From positions 17,582-81,581 of the forward strand of contig JAFLDV010000018.1 of NCBI GenBank assembly GCA_017302255.1: a stretch of DNA of 64,000 nucleotides. Direction: 5' to 3'. Positions within the stretch are counted from its first letter, which is position 1. Each line of letters starts with the position of its first letter. This document shows, piece by piece, positions 55,885-63,941 of this stretch. The notes under the pieces were generated by a model. The model saw only the letters and a program-made list of their open reading frames with translations. It made no database searches and had not been told where the DNA came from. The translations under genes and the position numbers were made by a program. This DNA is from Gammaproteobacteria bacterium (GTDB taxonomy: Bacteria > Pseudomonadota > Gammaproteobacteria > Enterobacterales > Alteromonadaceae).

Positions 55885-58240
55885 TCTGAACTTACCAAGT
55901 AGCAATGTCCAGGCTGCGGACGCATCAGCGTTAGCTCAAGAGCTCGAATTGCTGCGTGCGCAAAACGCCAAGTTAAAGAAAATCAATCAAGCGCTGATAG
56001 AGCGGGTGGAAGCTGCTGGCAGCGCCTCGCCGTATGCAGCTTTTCAACATGCAGCGACATTGTCAGAACAAGTTCGCGAACGCACAGCGCTGCAACAACA
56101 AGCGCTAGCGCAAAAAAGCTTGTTATTACAACACACCGTCGACAACTTAGCACAAGGGGTAGCTTTAGCCGACCCATCCGGTGTATTTCAACTTTGGAAT
56201 CAGCAGTTTAGTCAATTAACTTCGCTGAGTGATGAGCAACTAGCTCAGCCAATTTTCGCTGAGCAATTGCTGTTGCAAAGTGTCATTGCGAGCTTATGTT
56301 TACCTGCGGGGACTGCTCAGGATTTAGTCGCCAATTCTGCAGTGACCGGTGCCGTCGTTGACGGCAAAGTGCTGACCTTAGCGCGTTATCAACTCAGTGA
56401 TGGCAGCACCTTGTTCACTTTAACCGACGTCAGCGAACAGCACAGCTATACCGAAACGCTGCGCGCTAGTGAGCGTTGGATCCGCACTATCACTGACCAT
56501 ATTCCGGCGATGATTGCTTATTTAGATGCAGATCTTTGCTTTCGTTTTACCAACCAAGGATACGATGATTTTTATGGCGTCGAGCGTGGAGCATTGCTTG
56601 GCATGCCGATTTCCGCAGTTCATCAAGCCTCAGCGTTAGTGCAACTGCAACCGCACTTTCAAAAGGTGCTTGCGGGGCAAAGTACAGTGTTTGAAATAGA
56701 TGAAAACAACAGTGCCGGTGAAACCCGTTGTTTATTAAAGTCTTACGTTCCAAATCTCGCGTCGCACTTTGTCGGAGATTTAAAACAAGATACTCAACCG
56801 TTGGGCTTTTTTGTGCTTATCCGAGACATCACCGAACGCAAACAAAGTTCAGCAGCCTTGCAGCAAGCTAATTTAATGTTGGAGCAACGGGTGCTCGAAC
56901 GCACTCAGGCCTTGTCTGAAGTTAACCAACAACTATTACAAGCGAAAAAAATTGCTGAGCAAGCGAATCAATCAAAATCCCAATTTTTAGCGGCAATTAG
57001 CCATGATTTGTTGCAACCATTAAATGCTGCCCGTTTATTTAACGCAACTTTAGCTGAGCAAACTAGCAATGCCAAATCGCTGCAGTTGGTCGATTCGACT
57101 GCAAGATCTTTGGAAAACGTCGCGCAACTCTTGGCAACTTTAGTTGATATGTCGAGGCTAGAAGCTGGAGTGCAACAAGTTGAGTTGTCGAAGTTTTCTC
57201 TTGGCCGTTTATTGCAAGATCTGGTCGCAGAAGCGCAGCCGCAAGCCCACCAAGCCAAAGTGACACTTCGCCTGGTCAGTACAAAGTTGTGGGTGCAATC
57301 TGATGTGACTTTGTTATCGAGAATTCTGCGAAATCTGCTGAGTAACGCCATTCGTTACACCCCTGCTGGCGGCAAAATTTTAGTCGGCGTTCGACGTGGC
57401 AGAGCTAGTCAGGCCGAATCGCTGATACGAGCAACAAGCCGGCCTTCGTCAGCACTAGGCTCTCAAGCTTCTTGGTTGTCAGTACAAGTATTAGATACAG
57501 GTGTTGGCATCGCTGAGGACGATCAGGCGATTATTTTTCAAGAATTCAAAAGATTAGTTCGTCCAACTTTGCAGAAGCAATTGGAAAAACGCCAAGCAAA
57601 CAGCGAAGTTACTAGCAAGTTGCCGAGTGACTTAGCCAATGATGGGCTAGGTCTGGGTTTAGCTATAGTGAAAAAAACAGCGGCATTGTTAGGTCATGCT
57701 GTGCATGTGCGATCGCAATTGGCTCGAGGTTCGGTATTTAGCGTTGAATTACCGCAAGTGCATCAAATCGCCAGTGTCGCCGCCGATAAAGCAGCGCAGT
57801 TATCGACCGAGCTGCTGCTACTCAAGCCGTTCGCCGGTACCCACATTTGGGTTGTTGATAATGACCTTGCCATCATTACTGCGATGCAGGCGCTACTCAC
57901 GCAATGGGGCTGCTCGGTAATTTCGGCGCAAAGCGAACGCGAATTGCTGTCACTGATTAAGGACGATCCATCGCCTGATTTACTTATCGTTGATCAACAA
58001 TTAGCTGACGGCGAAACAGGCACTGAGCTGGCAAAAGCGCTCAGTAACAGGTTCACCAACGCAGCAGCCAAGCACGCCAATGTTCGCATTCCGCCAGTGC
58101 TGGTAATTAGTGCCGAAAATAGCGCTGACCTGCGCGCTGAATTAGCGTCGTTGCGCTTTCACTTTTTGCCAAAACCGGTAGCGCCAGTGAAATTAAAAGC
58201 ATTGATGATGAATTTGTTAGGGCAAGTCAGTGCGAAATAA
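55874..58240 (+). CDS. nahK: Hybrid histidine kinase/response regulator, NahK/ErcS' type
   Basis: A soluble 788-residue hybrid kinase with no membrane segment: an N-terminal coiled coil (about 20-90), two PAS domains (about 85-190 and 200-320), a coiled linker, the kinase with His-377 in FLAAISHDLLQPLNAARLF, which is the H-box form of the NahK/ErcS' family, ATP boxes NLLSNAIRYTP, LDTGVGIAEDD and GLGLGLAIVKK, and a C-terminal receiver with Asp in LLIVDQQLADGETG and Lys in FLPKPV. Its cognate partner is probably the upstream FIST protein, with the converging NarL-type regulator next to it. Confidence 0.88.
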   Translation: MATNLNLPSSNVQAADASALAQELELLRAQNAKLKKINQALIERVEAAGSASPYAAFQHAATLSEQVRERTALQQQALAQKSLLLQHTVDNLAQGVALADPSGVFQLWNQQFSQLTSLSDEQLAQPIFAEQLLLQSVIASLCLPAGTAQDLVANSAVTGAVVDGKVLTLARYQLSDGSTLFTLTDVSEQHSYTETLRASERWIRTITDHIPAMIAYLDADLCFRFTNQGYDDFYGVERGALLGMPISAVHQASALVQLQPHFQKVLAGQSTVFEIDENNSAGETRCLLKSYVPNLASHFVGDLKQDTQPLGFFVLIRDITERKQSSAALQQANLMLEQRVLERTQALSEVNQQLLQAKKIAEQANQSKSQFLAAISHDLLQPLNAARLFNATLAEQTSNAKSLQLVDSTARSLENVAQLLATLVDMSRLEAGVQQVELSKFSLGRLLQDLVAEAQPQAHQAKVTLRLVSTKLWVQSDVTLLSRILRNLLSNAIRYTPAGGKILVGVRRGRASQAESLIRATSRPSSALGSQASWLSVQVLDTGVGIAEDDQAIIFQEFKRLVRPTLQKQLEKRQANSEVTSKLPSDLANDGLGLGLAIVKKTAALLGHAVHVRSQLARGSVFSVELPQVHQIASVAADKAAQLSTELLLLKPFAGTHIWVVDNDLAIITAMQALLTQWGCSVISAQSERELLSLIKDDPSPDLLIVDQQLADGETGTELAKALSNRFTNAAAKHANVRIPPVLVISAENSADLRAELASLRFHFLPKPVAPVKLKALMMNLLGQVSAK

Positions 58241-58280
58241 CGTTAAGCTTTACTCTATTCAAAGTCCGCGGGCGAGCAAA

Positions 58281-58943
58281 TTAGCGCTTTAAATAGTTAG
58301 CAAAATCCAAATGCTGGCTTAACAAAATGGCCTGGACCCGATTGCTCACGCCAAGCTTGCTGAGGATTGCCGAAACATGAACTTTAACTGTGGTTTCCGC
58401 GATTTCTAGGGTGAAGGCAATTTGTTTGTTGGAGTCACCACGAACCATCAACTGCAAAACCTTCAATTGACTGCGGGTGAGGCTGAGTACTTGTTGATGG
58501 ACTTGGCCATTATGTCCGGGTTCTGGTTGCAAGTTGGGTTGGTTACTGCGAAAAATTTCGGCTGGCAAATACACATTACCCGCCATGATCTGCGCTATCG
58601 CGGTATTGAGTTGTTCGCGAGAGGATGATTTTGAAATAAAACCTGCGGCGCCAAATGCCATCGCTTGCAGCACCGTGGTTTTATCATCGTCTGCGGAGAT
58701 CATCGCCACGGCAATTGCTGGGAATTGCTGGCGTAAGTTCATTAAGCCGTTTAAACCGTCAGAGTTTGGCAAGTGTAGATCTAACAAAATTAAATCTAGA
58801 TCAGGCGTTTTCGCAATTTCACTCAAGGCCTGCTGTAAGCTTGAGGCTTGGCTTACCGATGCCTTTGGGAAATGGTCACAAATCACTTGTGCCAATGCTT
58901 CGCGAAATAACGGATGATCATCAACGATTAAAAACGCATTCAC
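58281..58943 (-). CDS. NarL/FixJ-type response regulator
   Basis: Two-component regulator of 220 residues with a receiver domain (LIVDDHPLFREALAQ; phosphoacceptor Asp in LILLDLHLPNSDG; FISKSS lysine) and a C-terminal LuxR helix-turn-helix (LTRSQLKVLQLMVRGDSNKQIAFTL, TTVKVHVSAILSKLGVSNR). Converges with the hybrid kinase, 40 bp apart. Starts at GTG 58943; a TTG three codons earlier is possible. Likely target of the hybrid kinase or a phosphate branch; DNA targets unknown. Confidence 0.9.
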   Translation of the reverse strand: MNAFLIVDDHPLFREALAQVICDHFPKASVSQASSLQQALSEIAKTPDLDLILLDLHLPNSDGLNGLMNLRQQFPAIAVAMISADDDKTTVLQAMAFGAAGFISKSSSREQLNTAIAQIMAGNVYLPAEIFRSNQPNLQPEPGHNGQVHQQVLSLTRSQLKVLQLMVRGDSNKQIAFTLEIAETTVKVHVSAILSKLGVSNRVQAILLSQHLDFANYLKR

Positions 58944-59063
58944 TGCAAGCAACTCAAATTTAATGGAAATCCTATGCTAGCGGGCTTGCCCAATTTTTGC
59001 ACCAGAAGTTTTTCATCAACGATTTTGATTTCGACCTTTTAGTCAGCTTTCGCCGCATCAACC

Positions 59064-59663
59064 TTACTTGGTTATTAGCGCGGTTGCAAAATGCGCCAAA
59101 TCGGTGACGTCCTTTGCTAGCAGCTGGAGTAACTTAGCGCTGACGGCGATTTTCTCATTATTCAGTTGTCGATAGTCAAAAAATGGAGTCACTAATAATT
59201 TCTGAGTTGGATCGACGGCAAACTCCGCATTCAGCCAGTGAAGTTCAGCGTCAAGCCCCTGACTGATTAACTGTTTGGCGTGTGTGCGTCCAGCAATCAA
59301 ATGAAAACCACTGTGACCAAGCTTTGGCGCGTCAAAACACAATGCATTGTTGCCGTGCTTTTGCAAAAGCTGCTCATCACGAAATTGTTGCCAGCTGGCG
59401 GCTTTGCTTTGAAAAGCAAACTGTGCAACTGGCAGGGTAAACAATAACTTGGCGTATACATTAAAAATCTTGCGCCAACCATTACCACATTCAAGGTAGA
59501 TCTGGTGAAGGTCGCTCGCTTGCAGAGGAATTATCGAACATAAGTGTTGATAAGCTGGCATTGGCGGTGGTGCTGCGACATATACACGAAAGTTCGCGTT
59601 ATTGTCGCCAAAACCGACATTAGTTAGCGCTGCGGACATTTGAGCTGGAGTTTTTGCTGGCAT
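59064..59663 (-). CDS. Conserved protein of unknown function (possibly DUF6942)
   Basis: A 199-residue soluble protein. The segments NANFRVYVAAPPPMPAY, CGNGWRKIFNVYAKLLF, WQQFRDEQLLQKHGNNALCF and TPFFDYRQLNNEKI resemble a family I remember from Vibrio and Shewanella (perhaps DUF6942), but I cannot name it with confidence. No signal peptide or membrane segment. Weak ribosome-binding site. Lies between the response regulator and yggX. Role unknown. Confidence 0.7.
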   Translation of the reverse strand: MPAKTPAQMSAALTNVGFGDNNANFRVYVAAPPPMPAYQHLCSIIPLQASDLHQIYLECGNGWRKIFNVYAKLLFTLPVAQFAFQSKAASWQQFRDEQLLQKHGNNALCFDAPKLGHSGFHLIAGRTHAKQLISQGLDAELHWLNAEFAVDPTQKLLVTPFFDYRQLNNEKIAVSAKLLQLLAKDVTDLAHFATALITK

Positions 59664-59868
59664 AAATGCTGATATTAGTTTTATTACTGTTTGGCGATAT
59701 CATACCGAACAGCAACAATTTAAAGCACTGAAAACTGTGATGAGCCGTGGCTTAAATGTTAGAAATGGCTGAAATTCAGCATCGACCAGAAAAATGGTTT
59801 ACAATGCGCGCCAAAGCAAACAGCTATCTGCACTCATCGCAGCATCGAAACATCGCAAGAGGTAACTC

Positions 59869-60144
59869 ATGGCTCGTGAAGTATTTTGTCTGTATTTAAA
59901 AAAATCAGCGCCAGGCTTAGATTTCCAGTTGTACCCAGGCGAGCTTGGGAAAAAAATCTTCGAAAACATTAGTAAAGAAGCCTTCGCTTTGTGGCAAGCC
60001 AAGCAAACAATGCTGATTAACGAGAAAAAACTGTCGATGCGCAATCCTGAACATTTCAAAATGTTAGAAGAGCAAATGCAGCAGTTTTTATTTGAAGGTG
60101 CCGAAGTCGCAATCGAAGGTTATGTACCTCCGAGCAAAGCGTAA
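59869..60144 (+). CDS. yggX: Iron-trafficking/oxidative damage protection protein YggX
   Basis: A 91-residue protein of the YggX family, which protects iron-sulfur clusters from oxidants and influences iron flow. Close to the E. coli protein: [10 protein letters not shown] with the conserved Cys, [26 protein letters not shown] and [13 protein letters not shown]. In E. coli it follows mutY directly; here it is separated by about 7 kb. GAGG precedes the ATG. First gene of the yggX-gcvA-hydrolase-DUF423-rlmM unit, gcvA following after 11 bp. Confidence 0.97.
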   Translation: MAREVFCLYLKKSAPGLDFQLYPGELGKKIFENISKEAFALWQAKQTMLINEKKLSMRNPEHFKMLEEQMQQFLFEGAEVAIEGYVPPSKA

Positions 60145-60155
60145 GGATTTCCAGC

Positions 60156-61091
60156 ATGGCACGCCGCTTACCTCCATTGAATGCATTAAAGGCCTTTGAA
60201 ACGGCAGCTAGGCATTTGAGTTTTACCAAAGCGGCAGAAGAAATGTTTGTAACCCAGGCAGCTATCAGCCATCAAATCAAAGCATTAGAAGACCATCTGG
60301 GCTTGAAGCTATTTATGCGCAAGAACAGATCATTGCTACTGACTGAAGAAGGTCAGGGTTATTTTCTTGATATTAAAGAAATATTCCTACAGCTGCATGA
60401 AGCGACTGAAAAGTTGCTGGCACGCGGTGCTAAAGGTGCTTTAACCGTCAGTTTACCGCCAAGTTTCGCAATTCAGTGGCTGGTGCCGCGGTTGAGTTTG
60501 TTTAGTGATCTTAATCCTGATATCGACGTGCGAATTCGTGCTGTCGACTCGGATGAAGGGTCATTAACTGATGATGTCGATGTGGCGATTTATTATGGTA
60601 GGGGCAGCTGGCGCAACCTGCATGCCGATAAACTGCATACGGAATATTTAGTACCAGTGTGCTCTCCGATGCTGTTAAATCGCTCTAAGCCGCTTGGCGA
60701 AGCCGCAGATCTGCGCTTTCACACGTTATTGCATGATGGTACTCGTGATGCGTGGAAATCTTGGTTCACTAGCCAAGGTTTTAAGCACTTTAACGTCAAT
60801 CAAGGGCCGATTTTTAGTCACAGCGCCATGGTTTTACAGGCGGCTATTCACGGCCAAGGTGTCGCGCTGGCGCACAATGTGTTGGCTCGTCCCGACATCA
60901 ATTCGGGGCGATTGATCGTGCCTTTTAACCATGTGCTGCAAAGTAAAGACGCCTATTATCTAGTCTGTCGCGACAATCAAACTGAACTTGGTAAAATTGC
61001 AGCGTTTCGGCAATGGATGATTGATTTAGTCGAACGTGAGCAAAAAGACTTTACCGAACAACACTTTAATATAGCGATAGCGGCTGATTAA
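60156..61091 (+). CDS. gcvA: Glycine cleavage system transcriptional regulator GcvA
   Basis: LysR-type regulator that activates or represses the glycine cleavage operon gcvTHP depending on glycine and purines. The 311-residue product is close to E. coli GcvA: RRLPPLNALKAFETAARHLS at the start, TEEGQGYFLDIKEIF, AKGALTVSLPPSFAI and GPIFSHSAMVLQAAIHGQG. gcvTHP is not in the window. Its stop overlaps the hydrolase start (TAATG). Confidence 0.95.
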   Translation: MARRLPPLNALKAFETAARHLSFTKAAEEMFVTQAAISHQIKALEDHLGLKLFMRKNRSLLLTEEGQGYFLDIKEIFLQLHEATEKLLARGAKGALTVSLPPSFAIQWLVPRLSLFSDLNPDIDVRIRAVDSDEGSLTDDVDVAIYYGRGSWRNLHADKLHTEYLVPVCSPMLLNRSKPLGEAADLRFHTLLHDGTRDAWKSWFTSQGFKHFNVNQGPIFSHSAMVLQAAIHGQGVALAHNVLARPDINSGRLIVPFNHVLQSKDAYYLVCRDNQTELGKIAAFRQWMIDLVEREQKDFTEQHFNIAIAAD

Positions 61092-61786
61092 TGACTGATC
61101 TTGAGTTTTTAATCGAAACGCCGAATAAGCCGGTCGCTAACTTATTGTTGTTGCATGGTGCTGGTGCGCCCATGAATAGCGGTTTTATGCAGCTATTAAG
61201 TGATGCCTTAGTTGCCGAACAGATTGCCGTGTATCGAGTGAATTTCGCTTACATGCGACAATCCGTATCTGGCAAAAAAACGCCGCCAGCGCGTTTGCCA
61301 AAGTTACAGCTGGAGCTCGCCGAATTTATTGCGGCGATGCCAAAGCAAATTCCGCTGTGGCTTGCTGGTAAATCCATGGGCGCTCGGGTTTGTAGTCATT
61401 ATTTGGCAAACGAAAGTGATAGTTGCCAGCTAAACGCCAATATTCAAGGGGCGATTGCTTATGGTTATCCGTTTTGTCCGCCAGGGAAAGACGTTGATAG
61501 GATCAGTCACTTTGCTGAGCTAAAGCGGCCGCTGCTGATATTGCAAGGTGAACGTGATGCATTTGGTGGTCCGAATTATATCGAGCAACAGCAGGGTAGT
61601 TTGCAGCTTCAGCAACTGACGCAGTTAAGTATCGTGCCGCTTAGCACTGCTTGTCATGATTTTGTGCCGCTTAAACGTAGTGGCCTTGATCAGCAAAAAA
61701 TCATTCGCATCGCAGCGCGAGAGACTCGTAAATTCATTGACCTGCAGGCCAAAAATGTTGGGTCTGCTAGCATTGAAGGGCTTTAA
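61091..61786 (+). CDS. Alpha/beta-fold hydrolase (Tex30/KANL3-like)
   Basis: A 231-residue hydrolase with LLLHGAGAPMNSGFM at the oxyanion turn, the nucleophile elbow AGKSMGARV (Ser), an Asp in GERDAFGG and His in STACHDFVPL, completing a catalytic triad. This short form matches the Tex30/KANL3 subfamily. Substrate unknown. Overlaps gcvA by one base and is followed one base later by the DUF423-like gene, so it belongs to this operon. Confidence 0.85.
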   Translation: MTDLEFLIETPNKPVANLLLLHGAGAPMNSGFMQLLSDALVAEQIAVYRVNFAYMRQSVSGKKTPPARLPKLQLELAEFIAAMPKQIPLWLAGKSMGARVCSHYLANESDSCQLNANIQGAIAYGYPFCPPGKDVDRISHFAELKRPLLILQGERDAFGGPNYIEQQQGSLQLQQLTQLSIVPLSTACHDFVPLKRSGLDQQKIIRIAARETRKFIDLQAKNVGSASIEGL

Positions 61787-61787
61787 A

Positions 61788-62204
61788 ATGGCAAATTTCG
61801 CAAAAATTAGTTTATCGCTCACTGCATGTTATGGCGCTGCAGTAATTGGCATGCTGGCGGCAGTTTCGCACTATTTCTCAGCGCATTTAGACGGCAAAGC
61901 CTTGAGTTCGTTAATAAGCTCACTTGCGTTATTGGCATTTCAGACTTTAGCTTTGCTGGCTTTGTCAGCTTATGTTGAAGCCAAATATGGGCAGCATCAA
62001 CCAACAAATCCTGCTGCTGAGTGGTTGCTTTTAATAGTCTTGTGCTGTTGGCATCTAGGCACTTGGTTATTTACTTATACCGTATGGGCGGGGCTTTTTG
62101 CGCTGCCACTGCATTTTTCTGGATTGGCACCTCTAGGTGGCCAACTTTTATTGCTAAGCTGGGTAGTGCTTGCGCTAACTCCGTGGATTGGGAAAACACA
62201 ATGA
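61788..62204 (+). CDS. Small integral membrane protein, DUF423-like (YgdD position)
   Basis: A 138-residue protein with four hydrophobic segments. Its position between gcvA and rlmM is that of E. coli ygdD, and FQTLALLALSAYVEA plus LHFSGLAPLGGQLLLLSWVVL fit the DUF423 pattern, but the sequence is divergent. I start at ATG 61788 (GAAGGG upstream), not at the earlier frame opening inside the hydrolase gene. ATGA overlap with rlmM. Function unknown. Confidence 0.75.
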   Translation: MANFAKISLSLTACYGAAVIGMLAAVSHYFSAHLDGKALSSLISSLALLAFQTLALLALSAYVEAKYGQHQPTNPAAEWLLLIVLCCWHLGTWLFTYTVWAGLFALPLHFSGLAPLGGQLLLLSWVVLALTPWIGKTQ

Positions 62205-63271
62205 AACAACTTTTGCTTTACTGTCGTGCTGGATTTGAAAAAGAATGCGCAGCAGAAATTCAGGATAAAGCCGGACAGTATGGCGTTTTTGGTTACTGCA
62301 AACTGAAAAATGATGCCGCATTTATCATTTTTGAAGCGTATGACGAGCCAATGCTTGAGCGTTTTTTTGCTGATTTCCCGTTTGAGCAATTCATTTTTAT
62401 TCGCCAGTGGGCGGCTATCCTCGGCGATTGGTTAGAGTTACCAGCCGGAGATCGGGTGTCACCAGTAGTGGCACAAGCGCTTGCGGATGAAATTACTGGC
62501 TGCGGCGAACTACGCGTGGAATATCCGGATACCAACGATGGTAAAGAGTTATCAACATTGGCGCGTAAGCTGACGGTGCCACTGCGCCAAGGGTTGCGTA
62601 AAGCTGGGGTGATGCTGAGTAAGGAAAATCACCGTGCGCCAGTACTACATTTGTTTCTGCAAACTGGCCAACAAGCTTTGTTGGCGCTGTCTTATGCGGA
62701 AAACAACTCACCGCTTGAGAATGGCATCCGTCGCTTGAAGTTTCCGCACGATGCACCAAGTCGTAGCACTTTGAAATTAGAAGAAGCGTTTTTACAATTC
62801 ATTCCGCGTGATGAGTGGGAAACACGCTTGGCCTCTGGCATGAATGCCGTTGATTTAGGCGCTTGTCCTGGTGGTTGGACTTATCAGCTGGTTATTCGCA
62901 GCATGATGGTTGTTGCTATCGATAATGGCGCTATGGACCAAAAATTAATGGATACCGGCCAAGTGAAGCATTTTATGGTGGATGGTTTTAAATATCAGCC
63001 AGAAAAGCGCAACGTCTATTGGTTAGTGTGCGACATGATTGAAAAGCCACAACGGGTTGGTGCTTTAATTTGCGATTGGCTGATTAAAGGCTGGTGCCAG
63101 GAAAGTATCTTCAACTTAAAACTGCCGATGAAAAAGCGCTATGAAACTGTGCTGGAAGTTTTAGCGGAAATGCAGCAGCGCTTTGATGAAGCCGAATTGG
63201 CGGTAGAATTTCAAGTCAAACACTTATTCCATGATCGGGAAGAAGTGACGGTGCATATCCGTAAAAGGTAA
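62201..63271 (+). CDS. rlmM: 23S rRNA (cytidine-2498-2'-O)-methyltransferase RlmM
   Basis: Methylates the 2'-hydroxyl of C2498 in 23S rRNA before 50S assembly. The 356-residue protein has an N-terminal THUMP domain (LLLYCRAGFEKECAAEIQ) and a Rossmann methyltransferase domain with VDLGACPGGWTYQL, the VVAIDNG strand, and the VCDMIEKP motif with its catalytic Asp. It overlaps the stop of the DUF423-like gene (ATGA). Last gene of the operon, with a terminator about 100 bp downstream. Confidence 0.96.
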   Translation: MKQLLLYCRAGFEKECAAEIQDKAGQYGVFGYCKLKNDAAFIIFEAYDEPMLERFFADFPFEQFIFIRQWAAILGDWLELPAGDRVSPVVAQALADEITGCGELRVEYPDTNDGKELSTLARKLTVPLRQGLRKAGVMLSKENHRAPVLHLFLQTGQQALLALSYAENNSPLENGIRRLKFPHDAPSRSTLKLEEAFLQFIPRDEWETRLASGMNAVDLGACPGGWTYQLVIRSMMVVAIDNGAMDQKLMDTGQVKHFMVDGFKYQPEKRNVYWLVCDMIEKPQRVGALICDWLIKGWCQESIFNLKLPMKKRYETVLEVLAEMQQRFDEAELAVEFQVKHLFHDREEVTVHIRKR

Positions 63272-63369
63272 CCACTCTCACTAAACTGCACGGCAGTTCA
63301 ACGCGGTTGCACAAACGACCGCAAAACTGTCCAAAAAACTGTGCTAGTGCAGCCGCAAAAAAAACCGAT

Positions 63370-63403
63370 AAAACGCCAGCTGTGAAAGTGTGGCGTTTTT
63401 TTT
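63370..63403 (+). terminator. Terminator after rlmM
   Basis: AAAACGCCA (63370-63378) pairs with TGGCGTTTT (63391-63399), 12-base loop, then TTTT. Confidence 0.75.
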
Positions 63404-63523
63404 ACGCGAAAGCTTAAGGTTAATTGACTAGAACTTGCAAAACGCTGACCTAAAACTGACATAAGTCTTGTCAGTGTAAAACTAGGGTAAAGCCAATTCA
63501 TAGCCTGCGATAAACGGTTAGTA

Positions 63524-63561
63524 TTTTACGACGAATGACAACGAAGTTAGAGGTCGTAAAA
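63524..63561 (+). promoter_or_regulatory. Inverted repeat spanning the ribosome-binding site of the lipoprotein gene
   Basis: TTTTACGAC (63524-63532) is the exact complement of GTCGTAAAA (63553-63561), which ends on the A of the ATG. Folding would bury the AGAGG ribosome-binding site and the start codon. It may be a translational control hairpin or an operator. Confidence 0.35.
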
Positions 63562-63941
63562 TGCATAAGTATTTGATTGTATTAGCAGCTAGCTGCTATT
63601 TAAGCGGGTGTGGTGGCGCTGATCTCACAACACCAGTTGATAGTACAAGCGGTAATCCGCAGCCGACTCCTGTGCCAGCACCAGAGCCAACGCCAGCACC
63701 AGAGCCGACTCCTGTGCTAGCACCAGAGCCGACTCCCGTACCAACGCCTGATCCGATCGCAGCAGCTGTTCCTAAATTGCTTTTGGGCTGGATGTATCAG
63801 CCAATGCCTGCCGATGGCGTGAATAATTTGGTGGTTACCTTCTTAAATCAGGACAATACACCGTGGCAGCAAGTGTATTTGCCCCCGCTAAAACGGACAG
63901 TACTAACTAGCCATTTTGAGAGCCCGATACTCTCGCGGTGA
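63561..63941 (+). pseudogene. Proline-rich lipoprotein gene, interrupted by an IS3-family element
   Basis: The first 106 codons look native: a signal peptide with lipobox (YLSGC), a Pro/Thr/Glu/Ala-rich linker, and the start of a globular domain (LLLGWMYQPMPADGVNNL). From about 63880 the frame reads through the end of an insertion element, giving about 20 foreign residues and a stop. The rest of the original gene should lie right of the window, beyond the element. The linker suggests a surface or periplasmic lipoprotein; function unknown. Confidence 0.75.
63660..63750 (+). repeat. Degenerate tandem repeat coding for a PAPEPTP linker
   Basis: Near-copies of CCAGCACCAGAGCCGACTCC in frame, encoding repeated (A)PEPTPV units. 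Such repeats vary in copy number between strains and form extended spacers after a lipidated Cys. Confidence 0.75.

Noticed and set aside
61656..61787. Upstream extension of the DUF423-like frame
   Set aside because: It lies wholly inside the hydrolase gene; the ATG at 61788 has a good ribosome-binding site and the protein match begins there.
63660..63750. Possible CRISPR or minisatellite
   Set aside because: Repeats are contiguous, in frame and encode a PEPTP linker; there are no spacers.
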